In this document: piece by piece, positions 34,579-42,870 of the stretch
Layout: each line of letters opens with the position of its first letter
Numbering within the stretch: position 1 is the stretch's first letter
Assembly (NCBI RefSeq): GCF_026790145.1
Contig: NZ_JALAMS010000001.1
Coordinates: 700,719-764,718 of the forward strand
Origin: Bacillus_I endophytica_A
Lineage (GTDB): Bacteria > Bacillota > Bacilli > Bacillales > Bacillaceae_H
Direction: 5' to 3'
Length of the DNA: 64,000 nt
Made by a program: the position numbers and the translations under genes
The notes under the pieces: model-generated
Told to the model about the DNA's origin: nothing
The model's input: the letters and a program-made list of their open reading frames with translations, nothing else
The model's database searches: none

Positions 34579-34824
34579 CTAAAGAGAGTATAGATGGCTA
34601 ATCTCTTTTAAATCATTAAGAAGCATATGTTGTTCAGTATGTGAAAGAGGAGCAGGGTCTTCAAAATTGAGGAAGCCACCTTTTTTTATTTGTTCATAAA
34701 AAAAGTTCAGTTCATCCTTTGTATAGGATGAAGAATGAAAAATATCGTTAATTGCTCGAATATAAAACATATTTTCTTCTCTAACATAGTGTCCTGAAAC
34801 AATTAAACCAGAGTATTGACTCAT
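34579..34824 (-). CDS. hypothetical protein, 81 aa
   Basis: Soluble, mixed charge, no recognised motif. A strong minus-strand site AAAGGAGAGATTAG precedes the ATG. Lies on the minus strand, upstream of the tiny ORFs and divergent from the ECF sigma gene at 34913. Confidence 0.6.
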   Translation of the reverse strand: MSQYSGLIVSGHYVREENMFYIRAINDIFHSSSYTKDELNFFYEQIKKGGFLNFEDPAPLSHTEQHMLLNDLKEISHLYSL

Positions 34825-34912
34825 CTAATCTCTCCTTTCATACATATAGCATTAGTATGTCCATAAAAACATAAGTTAAAAAACCAAACTTTTAGAGAGG
34901 GGAGTTCGTCAA

Positions 34913-35479
34913 ATGAAAAGAGAAGAAGGGGGTGTCAGAATGAGTGAGGTTGCACTCGAAAAGCTAATCCAAGAGGATCAGTGTGATGAAGTACTTCAAG
35001 AACTCATGATTGATTATGGCCAAGATGTGCTGCAGCTTGTGTATTCATATGTGAAAAGTCGCGAAATTGCGGAAGACTTGACGCAAGAAATTTTCGTAAA
35101 GTGCTACAAAGCACTTCCTACATATAAAGGGCAAGCTAAAATGAAAACATGGCTATGGAGGATTGCGATTAATCACTGTAAAGATTATTTTAAAAGCTGG
35201 CACTACCGAAAAGTTATGGTATCTGAAAAACTCTCGCTTTTTTCTTCTCCTAAGCAAAAAAGTGTTGAAGAAGAAGTAATCCAAAAAAGTGAAGATGAAA
35301 GTTTAGTAAGTGTTGTCATGAATCTACCTATAAAATATAGGGAAGTTATTTACCTTTTCTATTTTGAAGAAATGTCGCTAAAACAAATTGAAGAGCTTAT
35401 TGGTATTAAACAAAATACGGTGAAAACACGCCTTAGAAGAGCAAAAGAGCTTTTAAAAGATGAATTAAAGGAGGCATAA
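34913..35479 (+). CDS. ECF-type RNA polymerase sigma factor
   Basis: 188 aa with sigma-70 region 2 (EIAEDLTQEIFVKCYKALPTYKGQAKMKTWLWRIAINHCKDYFK) and region 4 (LPIKYREVIYLFYFEEMSLKQIEELIGIKQNTVKTRLRRAKELL). GAGAGGGGAG lies 8 bases before ATG 34913; ATG 34940 with AAGGGGGTG is an alternative. First of three tightly packed genes (2- and 3-base gaps), so it is co-transcribed with the PadR-like and SEDS genes. Confidence 0.9.
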   Translation: MKREEGGVRMSEVALEKLIQEDQCDEVLQELMIDYGQDVLQLVYSYVKSREIAEDLTQEIFVKCYKALPTYKGQAKMKTWLWRIAINHCKDYFKSWHYRKVMVSEKLSLFSSPKQKSVEEEVIQKSEDESLVSVVMNLPIKYREVIYLFYFEEMSLKQIEELIGIKQNTVKTRLRRAKELLKDELKEA

Positions 35480-35481
35480 CA

Positions 35482-35889
35482 ATGGACGAGAAATTAGCAT
35501 CCTTAAAAAAAGCGATGAAGAATACGGTTTTTAAAGATTTACAGTTTACAGATCGGCACCGTCGTGCTATTTCTTCTTCCATAAATGGAGGGGATAGTGA
35601 AAAAAATAAGATACTTTTTGCTGTGTTGCAACTTGTGAGAACAGAAAAAACCGGAATGGAAATTTTAACTGCCTTAAAGTCGCAAGCTCTTTTTGCGTTC
35701 GAAGGGAAGGAAGGGATGATGTATACATTTCTTCACGAACTTGAGAACAAACGTTGGATTGTAGGCGAATGGAAAGCTGAGCGAAAATACTACAAGTTAA
35801 CAGAAACAGGAGCGAAAGTCTTAGGGAAAGCAAGTGATATGAGAAAAGAAGTGAAGACTTTTGCCCAAAGTTGGAGTTTGGGAGAGTAA
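35482..35889 (+). CDS. PadR-like regulator with anti-sigma-like N-terminus
   Basis: 135 aa. C-terminal two thirds (about 40-125) match PadR winged-helix proteins (ILFAVLQLVRTEKTGMEIL; FEGKEGMMYTFLHELENKRWI; KYYKLTETGAKVL). The first ~35 residues (EKLASLKKAMKNTVFKDLQFT) resemble the N-terminal tails of Bacillus ECF anti-sigma factors. It may thus bind the upstream sigma factor, or DNA, or both; this is inference. The start is 2 bases after the sigma stop. Confidence 0.7.
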   Translation: MDEKLASLKKAMKNTVFKDLQFTDRHRRAISSSINGGDSEKNKILFAVLQLVRTEKTGMEILTALKSQALFAFEGKEGMMYTFLHELENKRWIVGEWKAERKYYKLTETGAKVLGKASDMRKEVKTFAQSWSLGE

Positions 35890-35892
35890 TCA

Positions 35893-37140
35893 ATGGATAT
35901 GAAAGAAGCTTTTTTAAATCGGGTTACAGCTCATATTCGTTCTAAGGAAGCGAAAAAAGTCGTTCGACTAGAGCTCTATCAACATATGAGAGAGCTTTCT
36001 TCCTTATGGGAAGAAGAAGGAATGACGAAGGAAGAAGCAGAAAAGAAAACAATTGAACAAATGGGGAGTCCAGCTCAAATTGGGAAAAAGATGAATAAAC
36101 TGCATCGACCTATTGTAGATTGGTTTGCTCTTTTAACGATGATTTCCTTAATAGCATTAAGTTTCCTAACTCCAATTCTTTTTACGAAAGTCTCCTCATC
36201 AGATATGCTTAAAATGCACAGTATAGGTGTTTCGATTAGCGTATGTATTGTTGGGTTGCTTATGTTTTTTAACTATGAAAAATTAAAAAATAAAGGATTG
36301 TTCTTTTATATAGTAGGGTGTTTATTTCTTCTTTATATGTATTTCTTTGGGACTGTAAAGGGGAGTCGAACTTTTGTTAGCATTGGCCCTGTTTTTTCAA
36401 GTGCTTATATCACATTTCCTCTTTTTCTTCTTTCATGGGCTTCATTTACGGTACGGAACAGGATGTCTTTTCTAGCATCAAGTTTTTTACTTGTGTTTCC
36501 ATTTTTTATGTTTATTAGGATGGGGTACTATGGGCCTTCTCTTCTTTACATCCTTCTTGCCTTATGTTTAACAGGAACAGGGAAGTGGAAAAGAAAGGGA
36601 AGCCACCTTTATATATGGTTTGTTGTGTTGATTTTGTCAGCTTATGCTGCATCCTTGTTAAGAGGTACAACGTTACCAAAGATTATAGACTTATGGAGAG
36701 AAAAACCATACCAGCTTTTTTCAGAATCCTTTTATTTATTAAGCAGGGCAGGCTGGTTTGGAAATGGAGTTTTACCTTCAACAGTAGAACTCAATACAAA
36801 ATATTATGTTGATTTAATCTTTGTACCTCTTACGTACATGTATGGGTGGCTTTTCAGTCTATTTTTATTATTTCTTATGAGCTTTCTGCTTTTTCGAATG
36901 TACCGAACATTCATTGGAACAAGGGAACCGTTTGGACGAGCTTTAACACTCGGCGTTATTATCCTTTATGGGGTGACATGTGTATGGGGCCTGCTTATGG
37001 GAATGGGAAAAGTACCGTTTCTAAACGTCTCTGTGCCATTTGTTAGCTATGGTGTTATCTCATTTATGATTAATGCGTCCTTCATTGGTTTTGTTCTTAG
37101 TGTTTATCGGTGGAAGAATATAAACAGTTTGAAAGAGTAG
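35893..37140 (+). CDS. SEDS (RodA/FtsW-type) protein with HAAS-like N-terminal domain
   Basis: 415 aa. Residues 1-70 form a soluble domain like the HAAS / permease-prefix domain found with PadR regulators. Residues about 75-410 are a SEDS membrane domain with around 10 helices. D307 in YYVDLIF aligns with the catalytic Asp of RodA/FtsW, and GNGVLPS and LPFVSYG-like (VPFVSYG) motifs are present. SEDS proteins polymerise peptidoglycan from lipid II. It is likely induced by or a part of the envelope-stress unit. Confidence 0.82.
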   Translation: MDMKEAFLNRVTAHIRSKEAKKVVRLELYQHMRELSSLWEEEGMTKEEAEKKTIEQMGSPAQIGKKMNKLHRPIVDWFALLTMISLIALSFLTPILFTKVSSSDMLKMHSIGVSISVCIVGLLMFFNYEKLKNKGLFFYIVGCLFLLYMYFFGTVKGSRTFVSIGPVFSSAYITFPLFLLSWASFTVRNRMSFLASSFLLVFPFFMFIRMGYYGPSLLYILLALCLTGTGKWKRKGSHLYIWFVVLILSAYAASLLRGTTLPKIIDLWREKPYQLFSESFYLLSRAGWFGNGVLPSTVELNTKYYVDLIFVPLTYMYGWLFSLFLLFLMSFLLFRMYRTFIGTREPFGRALTLGVIILYGVTCVWGLLMGMGKVPFLNVSVPFVSYGVISFMINASFIGFVLSVYRWKNINSLKE

Positions 37141-37209
37141 TTTCCTAGGGATTCAAATTGAGTCATGCTAAGATAGAGGGAAATATTGGGATGGAAAGGG
37201 ATGAGATGT

Positions 37210-38355
37210 ATGTACGATATGATTATTGTCGGTGGCAATTTAACGGGACTTTCAGCAGCGAAAGCGTTTCATGAAAGAGAAGAAGGAGCGCGTGTCTTGA
37301 TTCTTGCTCAAAGTGCTGAGGAAGCTTATTCGGAAAATAACATGATTGATACAGAAATCTATGCTGGCAAAAATACGGTAGAACAAAATCTTGTGAAACA
37401 AGGGCATGAAGAGCTATACCGGTTTTGTGATGAGCACAGCATTCCTTATAAAAAATGTGGCAAGCTGATTGTGGCAAAAGACGAAAAAGAAGTTGAACTT
37501 CATCATTTTTTACAAAAAAATGATGAAGATAGTACAGTTCTTTCACAAGAGGAACTTTTTGAACGAGAGCCTTTTGCGCTTGGGATAGGTGCCCTTTATG
37601 TTCCATCCGCAGGCATTGTTGATTATAAAAAAGTTGCCTCAGCACTTTTACAAGATGTAAAAGAAAGTGAAGTGGAAATACGATATGATGAGAAAGTAAA
37701 AAGCATTGTGGAAGGGAAGAAATCGGTTGTAGTAGAAACGAACAATGGAGCGTACTATGCCAAAAAATATATCAATTGTGAAGAATTTCAAAGTAACAAA
37801 GTCGCAAAATTAAGCGACTACTATACGGATATAGAAAAGTTCCCGATACAAAGACAGTACTATTCTGTTGAAGAAGCAAAACTCCAGCACATTGTGTCAC
37901 CTGTACCATCTGCCCTTGCCCCTTTTTTAAATATTTATGTAGCTCCGACGTTTAACGGTGGGATGGAAGTCGGTTCTTCCATAAATGAGGGTCACATTAA
38001 AGGAAATATAAAAGAGTTTATTTCGAATATATCAAGTATCAGAAAAGCTTCTTCTTACAGGGGCATGATTGGAACATATAAAAAAACGATGAAGGATGTA
38101 GGCTCCGAAGAGTATTTCTTAGAACAGGTGCAAACCGTTATTCCTTCCATTGCTAGAGAAGATCTTATACCACATTTTACAGAGCAGGATCAAGCTGTTG
38201 TTACAACAGATGGCCAGTTCCGAGAAGGCTTCTTCTTCATTAATGGGGAGTGTTCTGCTCATGTTGTGCAAATACCATACTATGGAAGAAAAGCCTCTTT
38301 CGCTGTTGGTCAGTATTTAGTGAACCAAGTGTATGAGCCTACGCTTCTTTCTTAA
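37210..38355 (+). CDS. FAD-dependent oxidoreductase, LhgO-like
   Basis: 381 aa from ATG 37210, the best-spaced start (AAGGGATGAG upstream). N-terminal dinucleotide motif YDMIIVGGNLTGLSAAKAF departs from the usual GGGIVG (GGNLTG). The C-terminal half has the DAO-superfamily fold. Relatives include L-2-hydroxyglutarate oxidase; the substrate is not established. A terminator follows. Confidence 0.75.
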   Translation: MYDMIIVGGNLTGLSAAKAFHEREEGARVLILAQSAEEAYSENNMIDTEIYAGKNTVEQNLVKQGHEELYRFCDEHSIPYKKCGKLIVAKDEKEVELHHFLQKNDEDSTVLSQEELFEREPFALGIGALYVPSAGIVDYKKVASALLQDVKESEVEIRYDEKVKSIVEGKKSVVVETNNGAYYAKKYINCEEFQSNKVAKLSDYYTDIEKFPIQRQYYSVEEAKLQHIVSPVPSALAPFLNIYVAPTFNGGMEVGSSINEGHIKGNIKEFISNISSIRKASSYRGMIGTYKKTMKDVGSEEYFLEQVQTVIPSIAREDLIPHFTEQDQAVVTTDGQFREGFFFINGECSAHVVQIPYYGRKASFAVGQYLVNQVYEPTLLS

Positions 38356-38360
38356 AGAAA

Positions 38361-38386
38361 AAGCCCGTGACATGACACGGGCTTAT
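38361..38386. terminator. bidirectional terminator
   Basis: AAGCCCGTG / CACGGGCTT stem with a 6-base loop. T-tract on both strands, so it can serve both the FAD enzyme and the minus-strand gene at 38383. Confidence 0.8.
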
Positions 38387-38799
38387 TTTAACAAAGTTCG
38401 AATTTCTTTAGGATTATAGTTGAATTCAAAGAAAAGGGTCCGATTTTCATCAGTAAATACCATAAGGAGCGGTTTTTCACGCTCGCCAAAAATAATAATA
38501 ACTTCGTCAACAAGGTCGTCCATCCATTCATTTTTAATGGAAACAGCAGGGTCAAGGGGAATCCGCACTAATGCTCCTTTTCGAGGAAGAGGGCTTACTT
38601 TTTTGCTTAATAAAGTTATGGAACGGATGCTTTTTTCTGCTTCTTTTTGCAATACCTTATTTGTTGGTGTAATCTTAACAACTTTACTTTGAGTAAGATC
38701 GAAAACTTCCACATTCTTATTTGAGGATGTGAAAGAATCTGAAAATCCAGTTAGAAATATAGAGAAAATAACAAGATAAACAGCAATTTTCTTGCTCAT
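38383..38799 (-). CDS. secreted protein, unknown function
   Basis: 138 aa with an N-terminal signal-type segment (about 4-20, LVIFSIFLTGFSDS). RBS AAAGGAGCG on the minus strand. The remainder has no recognised motif and is beta/alpha mixed. Convergent with the FAD oxidoreductase. Confidence 0.65.
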   Translation of the reverse strand: MSKKIAVYLVIFSIFLTGFSDSFTSSNKNVEVFDLTQSKVVKITPTNKVLQKEAEKSIRSITLLSKKVSPLPRKGALVRIPLDPAVSIKNEWMDDLVDEVIIIFGEREKPLLMVFTDENRTLFFEFNYNPKEIRTLLK

Positions 38800-39045
38800 T
38801 TATTTTTTCGCTCCTTTCTTTCTTGAAAGAGCAGTTTTATATAAATTTTTCTTCTTTTTTATACTTCCCACTACATAAAGTTTTACGAAAGGTAATAAAG
38901 GGTTATAGAGTAAAAAAGAGAAGGTTTGTTTTAATTAAAGTAACTTTAGCAATATTTATATAGGATTTTTATATTAACTTGTTGAATAATATAAGAATAT
39001 AACCTGTTAAGCATGCACGATAAAAATGTAAAGGAGAGAAAAAAA

Positions 39046-39495
39046 TTGATACGCTTACTGCAGATTGCTTATGATATGCCGTGGTTAGTGGAGTGCAGCG
39101 AACAGCTTGCCCGGGCGCATGAAGAAGTTTTTCATTCGCTTGCTACAATAGGACAAGAATCAGTTCCTTCTTTTAATCAGGAACAGTTTTTAGATCACAT
39201 AAAGAAATGGGTTTTAGAAACTTTTTCATACATAGAAAATGTTAAGAAATACGAGGAAAACCAAAACTTGGAGAGAGAACAAGAAGTTTTAAATTACTTT
39301 AAATATTTGGAAGACAATCATCTTCCACATTTTTATGTCATGGTTGAATGTCTTGTTCGTGAAATAGGAAAGGATCTTTATTTTCTTCATTCAGCTGGAT
39401 TTTCTGAAGAAGAAAGAAACGTTATCTTTTACACATACAAAGAAGAACAAGAGATCATTCAAAATGAAGCAGAAGTAGCAAATTGGCAAGGATAG
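39046..39495 (+). CDS. hypothetical protein, 149 aa
   Basis: TTG 39046 preferred because AAAGGAGAG is 6 bases upstream; the frame opens at ATG 39013. Helical, charged protein (LLQIAYDMPWLVECSEQLAR; NLEREQEVLNYFKYLEDNHLPHFYVMVECL). No recognised family. Followed by another hypothetical gene. Confidence 0.6.
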   Translation: MIRLLQIAYDMPWLVECSEQLARAHEEVFHSLATIGQESVPSFNQEQFLDHIKKWVLETFSYIENVKKYEENQNLEREQEVLNYFKYLEDNHLPHFYVMVECLVREIGKDLYFLHSAGFSEEERNVIFYTYKEEQEIIQNEAEVANWQG

Positions 39496-39579
39496 GATGG
39501 TTCACCACCTTTTTTGTATAAAGGACAATGCCTCTTTATGATAGACTTTACTCAATGGTAAAGTTAAGGAGGCGTTAGA

Positions 39580-40002
39580 TTGACTAACTTTGCAGCAAAC
39601 GTCTTTTTTTATGAAAAGCGTAAAGATCATCTTGCCAAACTTACGGCAATTTGCGATAGTATTGAAGGTTTTCCTCTAGATTATACGGCAGAAAGTTTGC
39701 TTGATATCGAACTTTTATATAGAGAGATAGAGAAAAAAGAAAAATGGTCCATCTTTCAAACGTCAAAAGAAGAGTTTGAGGAAATGATGTTTGTGTACTT
39801 TGGTGAAGTTGTGATCGAATCTCTGACTGGTGCTGAATGGGTGATAGCAGAGCATCCTCTTTTACAAGGGGAACAGGTGATGGGGATTGAGTATAATGCA
39901 TATGCAATCTATGCTACGGCTGGTTTTGAAAACTTAAACGACAAGCCTCTTCATCACTTGTTTTATGAGTATGAACGGTTTACAAGAAGAAAAGCTATAT
40001 AA
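39580..40002 (+). CDS. hypothetical protein, 140 aa
   Basis: TTG start with TAAGGAGGC upstream. Acidic soluble protein (MMFVYFGEVVIESLTGAEWV region) of unknown role. It ends in a strong terminator. Confidence 0.6.
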   Translation: MTNFAANVFFYEKRKDHLAKLTAICDSIEGFPLDYTAESLLDIELLYREIEKKEKWSIFQTSKEEFEEMMFVYFGEVVIESLTGAEWVIAEHPLLQGEQVMGIEYNAYAIYATAGFENLNDKPLHHLFYEYERFTRRKAI

Positions 40003-40008
40003 ACGATA

Positions 40009-40047
40009 AAAAAGGGTAGTCATGAAAAAATGACTACCCTTTTTTTA
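40009..40047 (+). terminator. rho-independent terminator
   Basis: AAAAAGGGTAGTCA / TGACTACCCTTTTT stem, 8-base loop, T run. Confidence 0.9.
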
Positions 40048-40086
40048 TTGTTACTTTGTATAAAAAGAGTGAAAGGAGGGATAAAG

Positions 40087-40302
40087 ATGGCAAATACAAT
40101 CTTACAAACACGCAAGCTTCGACTCGTATTTTTGGAAGGGACAAATGAGAAAGGAAATCCGGTTTATGCTTTTAAAACGTACAACACAAAAGCTAGCAGC
40201 ACCGAAGATCAATTGTACAAAGCAGCGAATGCTCTTGCTTCTTTACAATCACTTCCACTTGAAAGAGTAGAACAAAATGACGTTCATTTTATTGTTGAAT
40301 AA
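40087..40302 (+). CDS. DUF1659 domain protein
   Basis: 71 aa from ATG 40087 (AAAGGAGGGATAAAG). Small beta-alpha domain typical of DUF1659 (LRLVFLEGTNEKGNPVYAFKTYN). Followed 15 bases later by a DUF2922 gene, the usual partner in Bacillus. Confidence 0.75.
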   Translation: MANTILQTRKLRLVFLEGTNEKGNPVYAFKTYNTKASSTEDQLYKAANALASLQSLPLERVEQNDVHFIVE

Positions 40303-40317
40303 TAAGGGGGAATAATA

Positions 40318-40533
40318 ATGGAGAAAACGCTAAGTATGCAGTTTTTAGATGAAAGTGGAAAATCAGTAAGTATCTCTTTGCAGCATCCTAGAGAAAATGT
40401 GACAGAAGCCGAGATTAAAGCAGTGATGGAGGAACTTATTTTACAGAACATATTTAGTTCACAAGGTGGAGGTTTTAAAGAGGTAAAAGGAGCTCAAATT
40501 GTGAGTCGAGAAGTAACAGAGCTTATCGTTTAA
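40318..40533 (+). CDS. DUF2922 domain protein
   Basis: 71 aa with AAGGGGGAATA upstream. LSMQFLDESGKSVSISLQHPRENVTEAEI and the 'VMEELILQNIFSS' helix match the DUF2922 pattern. Paired with DUF1659. Function unknown. Confidence 0.75.
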   Translation: MEKTLSMQFLDESGKSVSISLQHPRENVTEAEIKAVMEELILQNIFSSQGGGFKEVKGAQIVSREVTELIV

Positions 40534-40540
40534 AGAAAAC

Positions 40541-40584
40541 GCCAAGCGCTGCTAAAAACATATTAGCACGCTTGGTCTTTTTTT
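40541..40584 (+). terminator. rho-independent terminator
   Basis: GCCAAGCG / CGCTTGGT stem with a bulged extension and seven T, between DUF2922 and YvrJ. Confidence 0.75.
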
Positions 40585-40635
40585 ATAAAAGAGGTGAAAT
40601 TCTAGTACATTTACGTTAGAATAGGGGGATATAAA

Positions 40636-40770
40636 ATGGACCAATTTATTTCAATTGCCTCAGAAGTTGGCTTTCCAATTGCTGTGAGCATCTATTTGCT
40701 TCATAGAATTGAAGGAAGACTTAATGCGCTAATTGAATCTGTTGACAAGCTACCAGAGCGCCTTTTTTAA
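40636..40770 (+). CDS. yvrJ: YvrJ family protein
   Basis: 44 aa: starts MDQFISIASEVGFPIAVSIYL and has the family's transmembrane-like helix followed by RLNALIESVDKLPERLF. An ATG with an AGGGGGATAT site precedes it. Too short for many ORF calls, but it is the recognised companion of DUF1659 and DUF2922 genes in Bacillus. Function unknown. Confidence 0.75.
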   Translation: MDQFISIASEVGFPIAVSIYLLHRIEGRLNALIESVDKLPERLF

Positions 40771-40786
40771 AGTTTAAAATGAAAAG

Positions 40787-40833
40787 GTAAAGCCCCTCCA
40801 AAAGACGCATCAAAGGGGGAGTTTTACCTATTT
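40787..40833 (+). terminator. hairpin, probable terminator
   Basis: AAAGCCCCTCC / GGGGGAGTTTT with mismatches, ahead of a T-rich run. Ends yvrJ. Confidence 0.55.
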
Positions 40834-40844
40834 TTTGACGTTCT

Positions 40845-40870
40845 TGAAACCTTTACATCCATTAAACGTA
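40845..40870 (+). promoter_or_regulatory. ECF (SigM-type) autoregulatory promoter
   Basis: TGAAAC (40845-40850), 16-base spacer, CGTA (40867-40870): the SigM/SigW consensus. It lies 127 bases before the sigM ATG, as expected for autoregulation. Confidence 0.8.
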
Positions 40871-40996
40871 TGAAAAGAGAATTTGACTTTTTTAATAAAA
40901 CAATGTAAAACCAGAAATTAAGGTGCAACTTTTTGCTGCCTCGATTCGTTTTGTAAACGGAATAAACGGGTGGAGGTTATAGAAAGGGAAAATACA

Positions 40997-41500
40997 ATGG
41001 ATGAACAAACGTTAGAAGACTTATATAGGCAATATGTAACAGATGTGTATCGATACCTCCTTTCGTTAAGTAAAGACCATTATATAAGTGAGGATTTAGT
41101 GCAGGAAGTATTTTATCGTGCTTACTTACATGTTGATAAAGATGAGACAACCAATATAAAAGCCTGGCTATTTAGAGTTGCGCATAACGTGTGGATTGAT
41201 TTCTTAAGGAAACATAAACGTGTATCTGTTGTTGATGATGAATTTTTTCGGACTGTTCAATCGAACGATCAAGTGGAAAAACAGGTACTTACAAAAGATT
41301 CGGTTCAAAATGTTTTTAACGCTATGGACGAACTATCTCCTAAATATAGACAAGCTGTCTTGCTATCGGATGTAAGAGAACTTACATATCAGGAAGCAGC
41401 AGATGAGATGGGTGTATCGCTTGCGAACTACAAAAGTATTTTGTTTCGAGCACGACGGAAACTGCGCAAGTTAAAGGAAAAGGATGATGACATTGGATAA
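40997..41500 (+). CDS. sigM: ECF RNA polymerase sigma factor SigM
   Basis: 167 aa from ATG 40997 (AAAGGGAAAATACA). Region 2 has HYISEDLVQEVFYRAYLHVD and region 4 has LSPKYRQAVLLSDVRELTYQEAADEMGVSLANYKSILFRARRKLRK. Followed by YhdL- and YhdK-like anti-sigma genes, so this is sigM rather than another ECF factor. SigM responds to cell-wall antibiotics, acid, heat and salt stress in B. subtilis. Autoregulatory promoter upstream. Confidence 0.9.
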   Translation: MDEQTLEDLYRQYVTDVYRYLLSLSKDHYISEDLVQEVFYRAYLHVDKDETTNIKAWLFRVAHNVWIDFLRKHKRVSVVDDEFFRTVQSNDQVEKQVLTKDSVQNVFNAMDELSPKYRQAVLLSDVRELTYQEAADEMGVSLANYKSILFRARRKLRKLKEKDDDIG

Positions 41501-42575
41501 TGAATTTCGCAAGAAGCTAGAGCTCTATAAAGAAGGAAAACTTTCTCACGCTGAGGAAGAGGAGCTAGAGCAAGACTTAGAAAAGTTTGAGGTTTATCAA
41601 GATTTTCTTGATGAAGAATTTGAACCGAATATGGAAGAGCAAGGATTATCGGAAGAGAAAAAGTTGAAATTAATCAACTTAGGAAGAAGAAAAGCTGTAA
41701 TTAAAGCCGCTTTGCTTGGAAGCGTATTGCTTCTTTCTATCTTACCTGCTGGGACGCTTTTAACGTATATCTTTTACGGATACGGAGAAGAACAAAATAT
41801 GGCAAATCGCTTTTTGGACGTTGCCTCAGATACGGTAATGGTCACAGAGCCCAACGTACAAATTGATCGCAATAAGTTTCATGAGCAAGTTGGTCTTTTT
41901 ACGTTAAGTGCCAATCTTGATATGTGGAAACAAGTTGGAACAGAACAGACACGGATTGGGGACAAAGGACTTAATTTATGGTTTAGCAACCTTGAAAACG
42001 TGGATCATAATTATTTAAGCGATTCTTTTTCTTCTTCTCAGAAAGTGAAAGACTTAAAAATCCATCATCCGAGCGTGAGCCCGTTTCCTTCATCTGAAAA
42101 AGAGTGGCAGCGTTTAAGTCAGCTACCAGAAGGAACGGTTGCAGAGGCCTACGTGTCGTTCGACAAATTATATGATCCAAGTGATGTGGAAAATCTTCTA
42201 GGGAATATGGATCATAAAACATTATGGTATGCTATTGATACAGGATATGAAAAAGAACAAAAAGATAAAAATGGCGTTGTTGTAACACCAATCGGTTATC
42301 CTGTAGAAAATGGAATTGAAAATCCGAAGAAAATGACAACAGAGGAATTTCATCAAATCTTAAAAGAGCTTACTGAGAATGAAGAGTGGTCTGAAAAAAT
42401 AGCAAAATCGCGGGACTTGCATTTAAAAGAACGCTTAGCTTATGTCAATAAAAACGGCATCAAAACATATGGTATTGTTATGACAGGCCCAACAAAAGAA
42501 ATTTTGAAGCTAAAGGATAATAAGCATGTAAAAGGATTAGAACTAGGTGAGGTGGAACTTTGGCAATGGGAATAA
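41484..42575 (+). CDS. yhdL: anti-sigma-M factor YhdL
   Basis: 363 aa, overlapping sigM by 17 bases. N-terminal cytosolic anti-sigma region (1-70), a transmembrane helix (about 71-95), then a large extracytoplasmic part with sigma-regulator C-terminal domain (about 110-360). Length and layout match B. subtilis YhdL (about 358 aa). It sequesters SigM at the membrane together with YhdK. Confidence 0.88.
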   Translation: MMTLDNEFRKKLELYKEGKLSHAEEEELEQDLEKFEVYQDFLDEEFEPNMEEQGLSEEKKLKLINLGRRKAVIKAALLGSVLLLSILPAGTLLTYIFYGYGEEQNMANRFLDVASDTVMVTEPNVQIDRNKFHEQVGLFTLSANLDMWKQVGTEQTRIGDKGLNLWFSNLENVDHNYLSDSFSSSQKVKDLKIHHPSVSPFPSSEKEWQRLSQLPEGTVAEAYVSFDKLYDPSDVENLLGNMDHKTLWYAIDTGYEKEQKDKNGVVVTPIGYPVENGIENPKKMTTEEFHQILKELTENEEWSEKIAKSRDLHLKERLAYVNKNGIKTYGIVMTGPTKEILKLKDNKHVKGLELGEVELWQWE

Positions 42576-42856
42576 GAACAAAGCGAAATCATGAAGAACC
42601 CCTTATTGGGTTAATATCGTTTGGAATCGGTTTTTTAGGATTGATTTTAGCTAATGTGACCATTTTAACGCAAAAGATGTATTTAGAGATTCTCCTTCCA
42701 TTTTTATTTATTGGAGGAGGGCTTGGTTTCATTAGTTTATTTTTAAAGCGCCGAAAAAGCACGCTGTCACTTTTAGGTTTTTTACTGAACGTGGTTATTT
42801 TAATTTCATCTGCGCTTGTTGTACATTATATAGGAGTAATTCACAATCTACCTTAA
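42560..42856 (+). CDS. yhdK: anti-sigma-M accessory membrane protein YhdK
   Basis: 98 aa with three to four hydrophobic helices, overlapping yhdL by 16 bases. TTG 42560 or ATG 42566 could start it, both behind GGTGAGGTGG. YhdK partners YhdL in restraining SigM. Confidence 0.82.
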   Translation: MAMGIRTKRNHEEPLIGLISFGIGFLGLILANVTILTQKMYLEILLPFLFIGGGLGFISLFLKRRKSTLSLLGFLLNVVILISSALVVHYIGVIHNLP

Positions 42857-42870
42857 AAGGCTCGGGAACT

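Noticed and set aside
34880..34909. ECF-type self-promoter in front of the ECF sigma gene
   Set aside because: An AACC-like element and CGTC are present but 21 bases apart, too far for ECF spacing of 16-17.
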